From: Pandoraea norimbergensis
GTDB taxonomy: Bacteria; Pseudomonadota; Gammaproteobacteria; Burkholderiales; Burkholderiaceae
NCBI RefSeq assembly: GCF_001465545.3
Contig: NZ_CP013480.3
Coordinates: forward strand, 1 to 64,000
Reading direction: 5' to 3'
Length of the DNA stretch: 64,000 nt
The position numbers and the translations under genes were made by a program. Below the pieces are notes generated by a model. The model did no database searches, had not been told where the DNA came from, and was given only the letters and a program-made list of their open reading frames with translations. This document shows, piece by piece, positions 28,641 through 37,660 of the stretch (the first letter of the stretch is position 1; every line of letters begins with the position of its first letter).

Positions 28641-29842
28641 TTCCGATTCGCATGCTCTCGCCGCATTCGGCGATTCCTCTGTCGGCACGTCTGTTCATGG
28701 GATTGCTCCAACGCATCCGCGTCGGGCATCTGACGCTCATAGCGCCTGACGGGACACAACACGTCTTCGGTGACCCGCACCTGTCACCCGGGGCCACACT
28801 ACAGATTCTGGACTGGCGCGCTTGCCGCCGAATACTGCACGCGGGCGATATCGGCTTTGCCGAAGCGTATCGCGCGAAGTGGGTCGATTCACCAGACATC
28901 ATCGCGCTGTTGCGATTGGCGATCCGCAATCAGTCGTGCGTTTCGCAAACGCTCACGGGCTCGCGACTGGCACAGCTCTGGTATCAACTTCGTCAACGGC
29001 TGCGTGCGAACACGCGCTCGGGAAGCCGTCGCAACATTCACGCGCATTACGATATCGGCAACCGCTTCTACGAGCTCTGGCTCGACGAGACGTGGACGTA
29101 TTCGAGCGCGCTGTTCGAGGGCGACGAGCACCGTTCGCTGGCCGAGGCGCAAAGCGCCAAGTATCAGCACATCGTCGACACACTGAAGCTGCGCCCGGGT
29201 GCGCGTGTGCTCGAGATCGGCTGCGGTTGGGGGGGCTTTGCCGTGCATGCGGCACGTCAGGGCATTCACGTGCACAGCCTGACGATCTCGCAGGCGCAGT
29301 TCGAGATCGCACAGCAACGCATCGCGGACGAAGGGCTTGGCGCGCTCGCCGACATCGTGCTGATGGACTACCGCGACGTGCAGGGCCAGTTCGATGCAGT
29401 CGTGTCGATCGAGATGTTCGAAGCGGTCGGTGAGTCGTTCTGGCCCGGTTATTTCGCGACGCTCAAACGATGCCTTAAACCGGGTGGTCAGGCCTTGGTG
29501 CAATCGATCACCATCGACGACTCGGCTTTCGAGGCGTACCGCGCGTCGGGCGATTTCATCCGCGAATTCATCTTCCCCGGTGGCATGCTGCCGAGCGCAG
29601 AGCGCTTCGTGAAAGCCGCGGATGACGCCGGCATGAAAGCGGCGGTCACGCTGTCGTTCGGGCTCGATTACGCGCGGACGCTAAACCTCTGGCGCGCTGC
29701 CTTCGAAGCGAATCTCGACGAGGTGCGCGAACAGGGCTTTGACGACACCTTCATCCGGACATGGCGGCTGTACTTGCAGTACTGCGAGGCGGCGTTCATG
29801 GAGCATCGCATTGATGTTCGGCATTTTCTTGTGAGTGCGTGA
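28637..29842 (+). CDS. Cyclopropane-fatty-acyl-phospholipid synthase family methyltransferase
   Basis: The 401-residue protein has an N-terminal lipid-binding domain (about 1-110) and a C-terminal methyltransferase domain. Motifs include HYDIGNRFYELWLDETWTYSSALF, the SAM site VLEIGCGWGGFAVHA, SIEMFEAVGE and FIREFIFPGGMLPS. These match bacterial Cfa, which adds a methylene from SAM across the double bond of unsaturated phospholipid acyl chains. With the homologue at 25313 the operon has two related enzymes, so the products may differ. The ATG at 28637 overlaps the DUF1365 stop. Confidence 0.92.
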   Translation: MIPIRMLSPHSAIPLSARLFMGLLQRIRVGHLTLIAPDGTQHVFGDPHLSPGATLQILDWRACRRILHAGDIGFAEAYRAKWVDSPDIIALLRLAIRNQSCVSQTLTGSRLAQLWYQLRQRLRANTRSGSRRNIHAHYDIGNRFYELWLDETWTYSSALFEGDEHRSLAEAQSAKYQHIVDTLKLRPGARVLEIGCGWGGFAVHAARQGIHVHSLTISQAQFEIAQQRIADEGLGALADIVLMDYRDVQGQFDAVVSIEMFEAVGESFWPGYFATLKRCLKPGGQALVQSITIDDSAFEAYRASGDFIREFIFPGGMLPSAERFVKAADDAGMKAAVTLSFGLDYARTLNLWRAAFEANLDEVREQGFDDTFIRTWRLYLQYCEAAFMEHRIDVRHFLVSA

Positions 29843-29884
29843 CCTTGATATGCGATCGCACTTCGCGGCCTACTTATCGAGCGC

Positions 29885-30457
29885 GTGCGCGCAGGCGTCG
29901 TTGTGACCGCCATCGCACGACGCTCGCAAGTCGGCGTCTATGCCATCGCCGGCCAGATCGGCTGGTTCGCGTGCGTGCTTGGCGCAGCGCACGGTAAGGC
30001 TTGGATTGGGGCCTTGGTTGTCGCCGTACTGGCTTGCGCTCATTTGGCGATTACGCAGACCCAACGGCGCGAACTCTTGTTCCTATGCCTCGTGACGATC
30101 TGCGGCTGGACGTGGGAGTGCGCTGTGGTGCGCACCGGCTGGCTTCGGTATCCGGGGGACGCGGCAACTGCCTATGCCCCCTACTGGATGGCGAGTCTGT
30201 GGCTGCTCTTTGCTTTGCAGATCAACGTGGTGTTCCGCTGGCTTCGCGGTCGATGGATGATTGCCGTGCTGCTGGGCGGCATCGCCGGGCCATTGTCGTT
30301 TCGTGCAGGGGCAGCGCTCGGAGCGGCGCATTTGATCGCACCGGTTGCTGCGTTGGCACTCATTACTGTCGGTTGGATGGTGTGGCTACCGGCGCTCGTC
30401 TGGTTCGGCGAGAAAACGGACGATGCAGGCCCCGCGAGGGCAGCGTCGTCCACGTGA
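29885..30457 (+). CDS. DUF2878 family membrane protein
   Basis: A 190-residue membrane protein with about six hydrophobic helices and a GWTWECAVVRTGWLRYPG-like DUF2878 motif. The start is GTG at 29885. It comes 42 bases after the CFA synthase and closes the lipid operon, where DUF2878 genes are commonly found. Function unknown. Confidence 0.8.
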   Translation: MRAGVVVTAIARRSQVGVYAIAGQIGWFACVLGAAHGKAWIGALVVAVLACAHLAITQTQRRELLFLCLVTICGWTWECAVVRTGWLRYPGDAATAYAPYWMASLWLLFALQINVVFRWLRGRWMIAVLLGGIAGPLSFRAGAALGAAHLIAPVAALALITVGWMVWLPALVWFGEKTDDAGPARAASST

Positions 30458-30471
30458 TGACAGGCCTTGTC

Positions 30472-31920
30472 TCAAACATCGATGGACGGTATCGCCGTCA
30501 ATCCAAGATGTAGCGCCGTCTCCGGCCGCAGCGTCACGTGCATGCGCGGCTTGGGAGCTTCCATGCCTTCAGGCACCGACAGTGTGAAGCGCTGCAAGAT
30601 CATGGCGGCGATCACGATGATTTCAGTGGTCGCCAGATGCTGCCCGAGACATACACGCGGCCCGGCACCGAAAGGCATATGGGTGCCGCGCGGTGGCGCC
30701 GGTGCATCGCTCGCGAATCGCTCCGGGCGGAACGCCGTGGGCTCGGCAAACGATCGCGCGTCGTGCTGCAACAACTGCACCGGCAACATGAACAACGTGC
30801 GCGCCGGGAACTGCCACGGGCCCAGCGTGATGGGACGTGTCGCACGACGACTGAGCAGGGTCGGCGCCGCAGGATACAAGCGCAGCGTTTCGTCGATCGT
30901 CTGCGAAAGATAACGCAGTGCAGGCCGGGTCTCGGCTGTCGGCACAATCTCACCCGCTGAACCCAACACACGAATCACCTCCTCGCGGGCGGCTTCTTGC
31001 ATCGCCGGATTCGAGGCCATGCACCACGCCCACCAAGTGAGCGTGCCTGCCGTTGTTTCGTGTCCAGCGAGGAACGTCGTCATGCATTCGTCGCGCACTG
31101 CTTGTAATGACCACGTCTGCGGGTCCTCTTGATGCAGTCGAAGCAATCGCGACAACAGGTCGTCAGGCCACGCGTCGGGAGGCATCGCCAGACGCGCGTT
31201 CACATGACGATCAATCAATCCCTTCAGCCCGCGAACGGCGTGCCGCTTCTCGCGCTTCCATGGCATCCAGTCGGGCCAGCTCGCGGGCCAATAAAACTCC
31301 GCATCGGCGGCTTCGCTCGCGACGCGCAGCGCACGCTCCGCCATGCGTGCCTCGTCACCGATTTCGCCTGAAAACACCTGCCGCATGATCACGTCCATTG
31401 TGAGCGAGGTCAGCGCGCTTTCGATGGACCAATGCGCGTCACGCTGCGGCCACGCGTCGAGCGCTCGCGCCGTAGCGGCCGTGATATGTGGCACGAATGT
31501 CTGCACCGACTTCGGCAGGAAATACGGTTGCAGCGTCTGCCGCTTGCGATGCCACGCTTCGCCTTCCGCAATCAGCACGCTGTGGCCGTGAAGCTGTGAC
31601 ATGACGGCTACACCTCGCTCCCAACGAATCAACGAGTGGTGGTGCGTGACCAGCAGCTCTCGAACGAGTTGCGGGTCGGTCACAACGACAGCATGCTCGG
31701 GCCAGAAGCGCACGTACACCACATCGCCATAAGTGCGTTTCCATTGCGCCAGCGTGCCCAGCAGGTCACCGGACATCTGCCGGAGCAGTCCCCAGCCGGT
31801 GATGCCGGCCGAGGGGCCGGGCGGCCATACACCGGGCGGATGCAGGGTCGGTGCGGTCGCTTCGGACGCCGCCGCGGCGTCGCCGTGAAACGGACATTGG
31901 GGTGGGGTTCGCGTGTTCAT
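30472..31920 (-). CDS. Cytochrome P450
   Basis: A 482-residue soluble P450. The I-helix oxygen motif AGHETT is near residue 283, the K-helix ExxR is in ETLRLYP, and the heme-ligand loop FGAGPRVCLGQ places the Cys near 423. The overall pattern (CYP102/CYP4-like, HRKRQTLQPYF in the C helix) suggests a fatty acid or related hydroxylase. It needs separate redox partners, and none is adjacent. It is convergent with the lipid operon (15 bases apart) and divergent from an AraC-type regulator that probably controls it. Confidence 0.95.
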   Translation of the reverse strand: MNTRTPPQCPFHGDAAAASEATAPTLHPPGVWPPGPSAGITGWGLLRQMSGDLLGTLAQWKRTYGDVVYVRFWPEHAVVVTDPQLVRELLVTHHHSLIRWERGVAVMSQLHGHSVLIAEGEAWHRKRQTLQPYFLPKSVQTFVPHITAATARALDAWPQRDAHWSIESALTSLTMDVIMRQVFSGEIGDEARMAERALRVASEAADAEFYWPASWPDWMPWKREKRHAVRGLKGLIDRHVNARLAMPPDAWPDDLLSRLLRLHQEDPQTWSLQAVRDECMTTFLAGHETTAGTLTWWAWCMASNPAMQEAAREEVIRVLGSAGEIVPTAETRPALRYLSQTIDETLRLYPAAPTLLSRRATRPITLGPWQFPARTLFMLPVQLLQHDARSFAEPTAFRPERFASDAPAPPRGTHMPFGAGPRVCLGQHLATTEIIVIAAMILQRFTLSVPEGMEAPKPRMHVTLRPETALHLGLTAIPSIDV

Positions 31921-32008
31921 GGCGTGTATTTCACGCCAGCGGGCATCGCTTGTCTTGAACGGAAACGACGTTTACAACGGCCTGTGGCCGTCCCTATACT
32001 GCGGAGCC

Positions 32009-32947
32009 ATGACCTCCCGGCTGCCATCCAACCTCTCGCCGTGTCCTGACCGCTATGCGCGCGCACCTCTGGTGGCGTGCGGCGGTCCCGTGCCGCATAC
32101 GCGGCTGTATCCACCGTCGGCAGCGCTGTACGGCGCGGTGATGGCGGTGGTGTGCAGAGACATCCGGCACGTGGCGCTGACCGATGCGCAGCGCCTGTCG
32201 CACTTTCCGGCGTCTCCTGTCGTGTGCCTGACGGTCTACCAAGGCTTCGATGTCGGGCTCGTACACGACACCCCGGCGGGTCCCCGGTGGACGCCTCACG
32301 GCACGCGCGTCACCCTCTCAGGCAGCCAATCGATGCCGACGACCACATGGGCGACGACGGGCGGGCGCGGCGTCATGGTGTGTTTTCCCGCGAACGTGGC
32401 GAAGGTGTTGTTCGATGTGAACCTGTCCGTGATTCAGGATCGCTTCGTTTGCGCGTGGGAGGCATTGGCGGACGACTGGCATCCGTTCCTCGACGCCTTC
32501 GCCGACGCCCCCGATGACGCTGCGACGATGGCCGTGCTCGATCACTACCTCGGGCCCCGTTGGCAGGCCCTTCAGCCCGAACGCTCGGCGCTGACTTCGC
32601 TACGCCTCGCGGGGCAGCGCTGGGTGGAGGGGCTGGCGTTTCAGGCGCTTCAGTGGCGGCAGACGCACAGTCCGCGTCAGGTCGAGCGTCGCATCAAGAT
32701 GCATACGGGGCGCTCGCTGCGCGAGTGGCAGGCGCTCGTCAAAACGGAGGGGGTGTTCTTCGCCGCCCGCGATCGGCTGGCGGCGGGCGAGGCGTTCGAC
32801 TGGGCCGAGATGGCGCAGGACGAAGGCTTTGCCGATCAGGCGCACATGAGCCGGATGGCCAAGCGCATTACCGGCTTTGCGCCGACGGAATTCACCCAGC
32901 GTTATCGGGAAGACGAGTCGTTTTGGCTCTACCGGTTGTGGGTGTGA
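32009..32947 (+). CDS. AraC-family transcriptional regulator
   Basis: A 312-residue protein. The start at 32009 follows CGGAG. The open frame upstream reaches into the P450 gene and was not used. The C-terminal HTH_18 domain shows SPRQVERRIKMHTGRSLREWQ and DEGFADQAHMSRMAKRITGFAPTEF, the usual second AraC helix-turn-helix with the FAPTEF ending. The N-terminal part is a probable sensing domain without a recognised ligand. It is divergent from the P450 with an 88-base shared promoter region and is the likely regulator of the P450. Confidence 0.85.
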   Translation: MTSRLPSNLSPCPDRYARAPLVACGGPVPHTRLYPPSAALYGAVMAVVCRDIRHVALTDAQRLSHFPASPVVCLTVYQGFDVGLVHDTPAGPRWTPHGTRVTLSGSQSMPTTTWATTGGRGVMVCFPANVAKVLFDVNLSVIQDRFVCAWEALADDWHPFLDAFADAPDDAATMAVLDHYLGPRWQALQPERSALTSLRLAGQRWVEGLAFQALQWRQTHSPRQVERRIKMHTGRSLREWQALVKTEGVFFAARDRLAAGEAFDWAEMAQDEGFADQAHMSRMAKRITGFAPTEFTQRYREDESFWLYRLWV

Positions 32948-32992
32948 CGAGCCGCACGCGACCCCCTGCACCCCCCTCCTCAACCCGGTGAT

Positions 32993-33829
32993 TTACCGCG
33001 CCTTCACCGGCAGCCAGATCTCCAGTGATCCCGTCCCTGCCACGGGGTTGAAGTCCTCGCTGTAGCGCTCGAAATCGGGCGCATCGACGGCATCCATTCC
33101 GGACGACGGCAGCCACTGATGCCAGATCGTGTAGACGGTTTGATGCAGCAGCGAGATATGTCCCTTGTGCTCGAACACCGCGTATTGCAACGGTGCGATA
33201 TCGACACATCGGAACCCTTCCGGCAACCGGTCACGGCGACTCACTTCCACGCCCGCGATGTACTCAAAGCCGCCTTCTCCATCGGGGTTGCAGCACACGC
33301 CATACGTCACGTCGCTTACCTGATCGGGGAAATTGCGGAAGTACGGATTAAAGGCTTCCCAAAGTGCCGGAATGCCCTCGTTGGTTGCGAAGGTGAAGCG
33401 GCTGCTCAAGCCGGCGACCGTTAATGCTTTGCCCGTCTCAATGCGCGGCGCGGCGAGGTCGATAAATTTGATGTCTTTCATGCGGAGTGGCTCCACGAGT
33501 CCAAGGCCGTCGAGATGGCGCCGGGCGCGCAACTGCTCGGGTGTCAGCCCGAAGAAGTCGGCGAAGGCGCGTGTGAACGCTTCGTGGGAGCTATAGCCGG
33601 CGTCGAGTGCAACGCTGAGAATATCGGGCGCATCGTTTGCCAGCGTTTGTGCAGCACGCGTCAGTCGACGGGCGCGCACATATCGCATGACAGACCAGCC
33701 CGTCGTGATCGCAAACAGACGTGAAATGGCGAAACGCGACATCTCGCTGGCGTGAGCGATATGATCGAGCGTGAGTTCGCTGCCTATCTGAATCTCGATA
33801 TACCAGAGTGCTTTTCCTACCGGGGTCAT
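32993..33829 (-). CDS. AraC-family regulator with GyrI-like effector domain
   Basis: A 278-residue protein with the opposite domain order to the classical type. The AraC helix-turn-helix is N-terminal (LTLDHIAHASEMSRFAISRLF and ALDAGYSSHEAFTRAFADFFG, residues about 18-100). The C-terminal GyrI-like/SOUL-type small-molecule binding domain follows (about 115-278), as in Rob/SoxS-like ROB and BmrR relatives. The start MTPVGKALWYIEI has GGAAG upstream. The longer open frame was rejected. Divergent from the hotdog gene, which it may control. Confidence 0.85.
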   Translation of the reverse strand: MTPVGKALWYIEIQIGSELTLDHIAHASEMSRFAISRLFAITTGWSVMRYVRARRLTRAAQTLANDAPDILSVALDAGYSSHEAFTRAFADFFGLTPEQLRARRHLDGLGLVEPLRMKDIKFIDLAAPRIETGKALTVAGLSSRFTFATNEGIPALWEAFNPYFRNFPDQVSDVTYGVCCNPDGEGGFEYIAGVEVSRRDRLPEGFRCVDIAPLQYAVFEHKGHISLLHQTVYTIWHQWLPSSGMDAVDAPDFERYSEDFNPVAGTGSLEIWLPVKAR

Positions 33830-33996
33830 AGCGCTTCCGAGAACGTTTGAGCGGACTATAGAGACTTCGCGCGACGCGCATTTGATCGTTCTTGCGCACC
33901 TGCTGACTTTGAGCGTTTCGCGTTCGCGCAATGACAGGTAGTCTGCCAACGCAAGCGACAACCCGCAACAGCTTCCCCCGACAGGAAACGAACACG

Positions 33997-34449
33997 ATGT
34001 CCCCGACCGATCTCCAGCAATACCTCTACGATCACATTCCGCTGTCGAAGGCGATGCAGGTGTCGGCAGACAGCGTGACACCGGACGCCGTTGTGCTGCG
34101 CGCCCCACTCGCCCCGAACATCAACCATCGGGAAACCGTCTTCGGCGGCAGCGCCTCGGCCGTGGCGATTCTCGCCGCGTGGTCGCTGTTGCACACGCGA
34201 CTGCGTGGCGAGGGCATCGAATGCCGCCTGGTCATCCAGCGCAACACGATGGAATACGAGTTGCCGATCTCGGGAGAATTCACGGCGACATCCGCGCTGG
34301 AACACCCTGACCAATGGCCGAAGTTCCTGCGCGTGTTCTCGCGCATGGGCAAGGCACGAGTCTCGGTCGTATCGATGCTGGAATACGACGGACAGCGTGT
34401 CGGGCACCTTGTCGGCGAGTTCGTCGCCCTCAGTCCGGTGACTTCATAA
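33997..34449 (+). CDS. YiiD-C-like hotdog thioesterase domain protein
   Basis: A 150-residue protein with the hotdog pattern of the YiiD C-terminal/DUF4442 family: MQVSADSVTPDAVVLRAPLAPNINHRETVFGGS, where NHRETVFGGS is the conserved loop, followed by LVIQRNTMEYELP strands. Such proteins hydrolyse or bind acyl-CoA. The substrate is unknown. The start at 33997 has AGGAAA upstream. Its last 20 bases overlap the 3' end of the convergent PrpR-type gene. Confidence 0.8.
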   Translation: MSPTDLQQYLYDHIPLSKAMQVSADSVTPDAVVLRAPLAPNINHRETVFGGSASAVAILAAWSLLHTRLRGEGIECRLVIQRNTMEYELPISGEFTATSALEHPDQWPKFLRVFSRMGKARVSVVSMLEYDGQRVGHLVGEFVALSPVTS

Positions 34450-36451
34450 GGCGCCAGAACGTCGTGCGGCTGATGCCGAGTGCACGGGCCGCGGCCGCAC
34501 GATTGCCCCCCGCCGCCTGCAAGGCCGCTTGCGCCGCCTCGTAGGTGACGGCTTCACACGGTGCCACGACTTCTGCATGTTCGGGCGACGGCGTGTGCAT
34601 CGCGCCAGCCGTATTCAATCGAAGCAATTCGGGGAACACCTCGTGCAGCGACGCTGCGTGTTCCGAGAGATCGTGATCGAGATAGATCGCCGCGCGTGCG
34701 AGCAAATTCTCTAGCTCGCGCACATTCCCCGGCCAGTCATAGTTTGCAAAGAGTGGCGCCAGCACCGCGAGAATTTGCCCGGTGGCGCGGGCATTCAATC
34801 CGTATTGCGCCGCGCTTCGCGCGAGCAACGTTTCGGCGAGCAGCGCAATATCCGCTCGGCGCTCTCGCAGGGCGGGCAATTCGATCTGCAAGAGGTTCAA
34901 GCGGAAATAGAGGTCCGCGCGAAAACGCCCCTGCGCGACAAGCTCGTGCAGATTGCGGTGCGTTGCGGCGATCACGCGCACGTCGATGGGCACCGGCCGG
35001 CCTGAGCCCAGCCGCATGACTTCGCGTTCCTGCAACACACGCAGCAAGCGGCTCTGCAACGCGGCGGGCATCTCACCGATTTCGTCCAGAAAGATCGTGC
35101 CGGTGTGCGCGATCTCGAAAAGCCCCGCTTTGCCGCCACGCCGCGCGCCCGTGAAGGCGCCTTCGTCGTGGCCGAACAATTCGCTTTCGATCAGCCCTTC
35201 CGGTAGCGCCGCACAGTTGAACGCCACGAACGGGTTACCGCGCCGTGCGCTCGCGTTGTGGATACCTTGCGCGACCAATTCCTTGCCCGTGCCGCTCTCG
35301 CCGGTCAGCAACACCGTCGCGTCATGCGCTGCGCCCGCGCGTGCGAGACGCCGCACCTTGGCGATCAATGGCGAATCGCCGACCAGTTCATCGAGTTCGT
35401 GTTTCGCGACGAGATGTCGTGGGCGTTGCGTCGTTCGCAGCGACCGGTCGATGCGCTGCGCCATCTGCGCGTCCTGCACGGTGACCACGGCACCCGAGCG
35501 CAGACCGTGTTCCGAAATCGGAACGCAACTCACGATGAACGCGCGACCGTCGATATGTTCCAGACGTTCTTCGATGGCAACACCATTCGCCGACAACTCG
35601 CGCAGCATCGGTCCGAGCTTGCGCGAGAGTTCGAACTGTTGCGCGCCTTGCGTCGCGACGCGTTCCGCCTCGATGCCCAGCAACGCGAACATCGCCGGGT
35701 TGACGGCTTCCAGTTGGCCGTTGTCGTCGAAGGCGGCCACGCCATCGCGCATGTGCGCCACGATGGTGTTCAGGCGCATGCGCTTCGACTCTTTCTCGCG
35801 GCTCACGCGGGCGAGTTCGACCGATCGCTCGAAAGCCTCTTCCACGGCGCCGAGCGAGTAGAGAAACACGTGCTCGAGCCCGGCCTCCTGCGCGAAGTCG
35901 CAGGCCATGCCCGGGCCGATGATGACCTTGCAGCCCTCCGCCGCCAGCGTGTCGACGACGTGGTGGACCTCGTCAATGGACCGATACGCGCGCTGGTGCA
36001 ATTGAATCTTCAGCAACTCACCCAGATCGTCCAGCTCCCGTGAAACGGCCTCGTGCAGCACGAGACCCACCGGCTGATCGGGCCACGTCGTGGTGGCGCG
36101 GGTGATCGCGCTGAGCACGTCGAAACCGTTGACCTTGACCGTCACCACCGGCACCGACAGGTTCTCGCGCAGATAGGCGCCGTTTGAACCAGCAGCGAGC
36201 ACTACGTCCACCGCCCCCGATTCCACATACGACTGCAAGGCCGTGACGGCGGCGCCGTAGCCCTCGCGCACCGAGTAGAAACGGGCACGGTCGGTGTAGC
36301 GCGGCGCGACGGTCTCGCACAGGGTCTGCAAGCGGCTGATGCTCACCAAGGCGATGCCGGGACGGCGGGCACGGGGATCGGCGTGGGCATGCGATGACGA
36401 AGGGAGCGCCGCGTGGCGCGACGGCTCGGGGCCGGTAAAGCGGGGGGGCAT
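34430..36451 (-). CDS. prpR: PrpR-type sigma-54-dependent activator
   Basis: A 673-residue enhancer-binding protein. The N-terminal PrpR_N sensor (about residues 30-200) is followed by a PAS-like domain (VAHMRDGVAAFDDNGQLEAVNPAMF) and the AAA+ domain. The AAA+ domain has Walker A GESGTGKE, GAFTGA for sigma-54 contact, and Walker B TIFLDEIGEMP. A Fis-type HTH closes the protein (AAARALGISRTTFWRLMK). The start has ACGGAGA upstream. It is divergent from an isocitrate lyase family gene with a sigma-54 promoter. In known systems the sensor binds 2-methylcitrate. Here no prpC is present, so the effector is uncertain. Confidence 0.92.
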   Translation of the reverse strand: MPPRFTGPEPSRHAALPSSSHAHADPRARRPGIALVSISRLQTLCETVAPRYTDRARFYSVREGYGAAVTALQSYVESGAVDVVLAAGSNGAYLRENLSVPVVTVKVNGFDVLSAITRATTTWPDQPVGLVLHEAVSRELDDLGELLKIQLHQRAYRSIDEVHHVVDTLAAEGCKVIIGPGMACDFAQEAGLEHVFLYSLGAVEEAFERSVELARVSREKESKRMRLNTIVAHMRDGVAAFDDNGQLEAVNPAMFALLGIEAERVATQGAQQFELSRKLGPMLRELSANGVAIEERLEHIDGRAFIVSCVPISEHGLRSGAVVTVQDAQMAQRIDRSLRTTQRPRHLVAKHELDELVGDSPLIAKVRRLARAGAAHDATVLLTGESGTGKELVAQGIHNASARRGNPFVAFNCAALPEGLIESELFGHDEGAFTGARRGGKAGLFEIAHTGTIFLDEIGEMPAALQSRLLRVLQEREVMRLGSGRPVPIDVRVIAATHRNLHELVAQGRFRADLYFRLNLLQIELPALRERRADIALLAETLLARSAAQYGLNARATGQILAVLAPLFANYDWPGNVRELENLLARAAIYLDHDLSEHAASLHEVFPELLRLNTAGAMHTPSPEHAEVVAPCEAVTYEAAQAALQAAGGNRAAAARALGISRTTFWRLMKSPD

Positions 36452-36473
36452 GACGTTGTCTCCGTAAGGCTCG

Positions 36474-36518
36474 TGAAACGTTTCATCAAGTGTTTCAGGT
36501 GTTCCATGAAACGTTTCA
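36474..36518. promoter_or_regulatory. Two 12-bp palindromes, probable PrpR upstream activating sites
   Basis: TGAAACGTTTCA occurs perfectly at 36474-36485 and again at 36507-36518. The centres are 33 bases (about three helical turns) apart, with GTTTCA and TGTTCC half-sites in between. They lie 104-148 bases upstream of the sigma-54 promoter and immediately upstream of the divergent prpR start, so they could serve both activation and autoregulation. Confidence 0.8.
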
Positions 36519-36621
36519 AATCTTGTGCAGGCATTCTGCCACATCCGCAGAAAACGTACCGCGCACCGTAAGTGACTGTTTTGGCTGGGGTTGGCGGCGC
36601 ATTCTCAAGTCCGGCGGGGGC

Positions 36622-36636
36622 TGGCACGCGGCTTGC
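36622..36636 (+). promoter_or_regulatory. Sigma-54 promoter
   Basis: TGGCACG-CGGC-TTGC fits the -24/-12 consensus exactly, with GG and GC separated by ten bases. It is 48 bases upstream of the next start codon. Confidence 0.85.
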
Positions 36637-36683
36637 GCAATGTCTTTCCAATGCATCCATTCAATCACTCCGGAGACACTGCC

Positions 36684-37568
36684 ATGACCACCGCGACTGC
36701 CCAACGCCGTGCCGAATTCCGCCGTAAGGTCGAAGCCCGTCAAGGGTTGCTCGTGCCGGGCGCCTTCAACGCGCTGTCGGCACGTGTGATCGAAGACGCT
36801 GGCTTCGAAGCGCTCTATCTCACGGGTGCCGGCGTGACCAACATGTCGCTCGGCCTGCCCGACCTCGCTTTCGTGGGGCTGGCCGAAATGGCCGAGCACA
36901 CCGCCCGCGTACGCGACGCCGTGTCGCTGCCGATCATCGTCGACGCCGACACGGGCTTCGGCAATGCGCTCAACGTGCGACACACGGTGCGGGTGCTTGA
37001 GCGCAGCGGTGCCGATGCGATTCAGTTCGAAGATCAGGTGCTGCCCAAGAAGTGCGGCCACTTCAACGGCAAGGCCGTGATCGGTGCCGACGAGATGGTC
37101 GGCAAGATCCGTGCGGCGGTCGACGCACGCGAAGACGGCAATCTGCAAATCATTGCGCGTACCGACGCCGCTGCGGTCGAGGGCATGGAAGCCGCCATCG
37201 AGCGCGGCCGCCGTTTCATCGAAGCGGGCGCGGACATTCTCTTCATCGAAGCCACCGAGACGCTGGCCGACATCGAGCGCCTGCCGGCGCTGTTCGATCG
37301 TCCGCAACTGATCAACATCGTGATCGGCGGCAAGACGCCGACCCAATCGCAGCCGCGTCTGGCCGAACTCGGCTACGGCATCGTCCTTTACGCCAACGCC
37401 GCGCTGCAAAGCGCCGTCCTCGGCATGCAGAAGGCGCTCGGCACGTTGCGCGACAGCGGTCGTCTGGACGAAGACCCGACGCTGGTCGTGCCGTTTGCCG
37501 AGCGTCAGCGACTGGTCAATAAGCCGTTCTACGACGCGCTCGACAAAAAATACGGCACCAGCAACTGA
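36684..37568 (+). CDS. Isocitrate lyase/PEP mutase family lyase (PrpB-like)
   Basis: A 294-residue TIM-barrel lyase. The catalytic loop KKCGHFNGK and the metal site around VDADTGFGN are conserved. ARTDAAAVEGMEAAIERG and EAGADILFIEA follow the family pattern. It has the active-site Cys of methylisocitrate and dimethylmalate lyases, but with CGHF instead of the CGHR of typical PrpB. The start has CGGAGA upstream. It is driven by a sigma-54 promoter under the PrpR-type activator and followed by an MHS transporter instead of prpC, so the true substrate may be another 2-methyl- or dialkyl-malate. Confidence 0.8.
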   Translation: MTTATAQRRAEFRRKVEARQGLLVPGAFNALSARVIEDAGFEALYLTGAGVTNMSLGLPDLAFVGLAEMAEHTARVRDAVSLPIIVDADTGFGNALNVRHTVRVLERSGADAIQFEDQVLPKKCGHFNGKAVIGADEMVGKIRAAVDAREDGNLQIIARTDAAAVEGMEAAIERGRRFIEAGADILFIEATETLADIERLPALFDRPQLINIVIGGKTPTQSQPRLAELGYGIVLYANAALQSAVLGMQKALGTLRDSGRLDEDPTLVVPFAERQRLVNKPFYDALDKKYGTSN

Positions 37569-37660
37569 AGTCGCACCGCATCACAGCGACGCCGCCCCCT
37601 GCCGGTGTCGCTTGTTTTTCCCGCCATACAAAATAAGTAATTAAGTCACGGAGACAGATT

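Noticed and set aside
31971..32000. TTTACA-18-TATACT as the promoter of the AraC gene
   Set aside because: It would place the start of transcription at about the chosen start codon, leaving no room for the CGGAG ribosome site.
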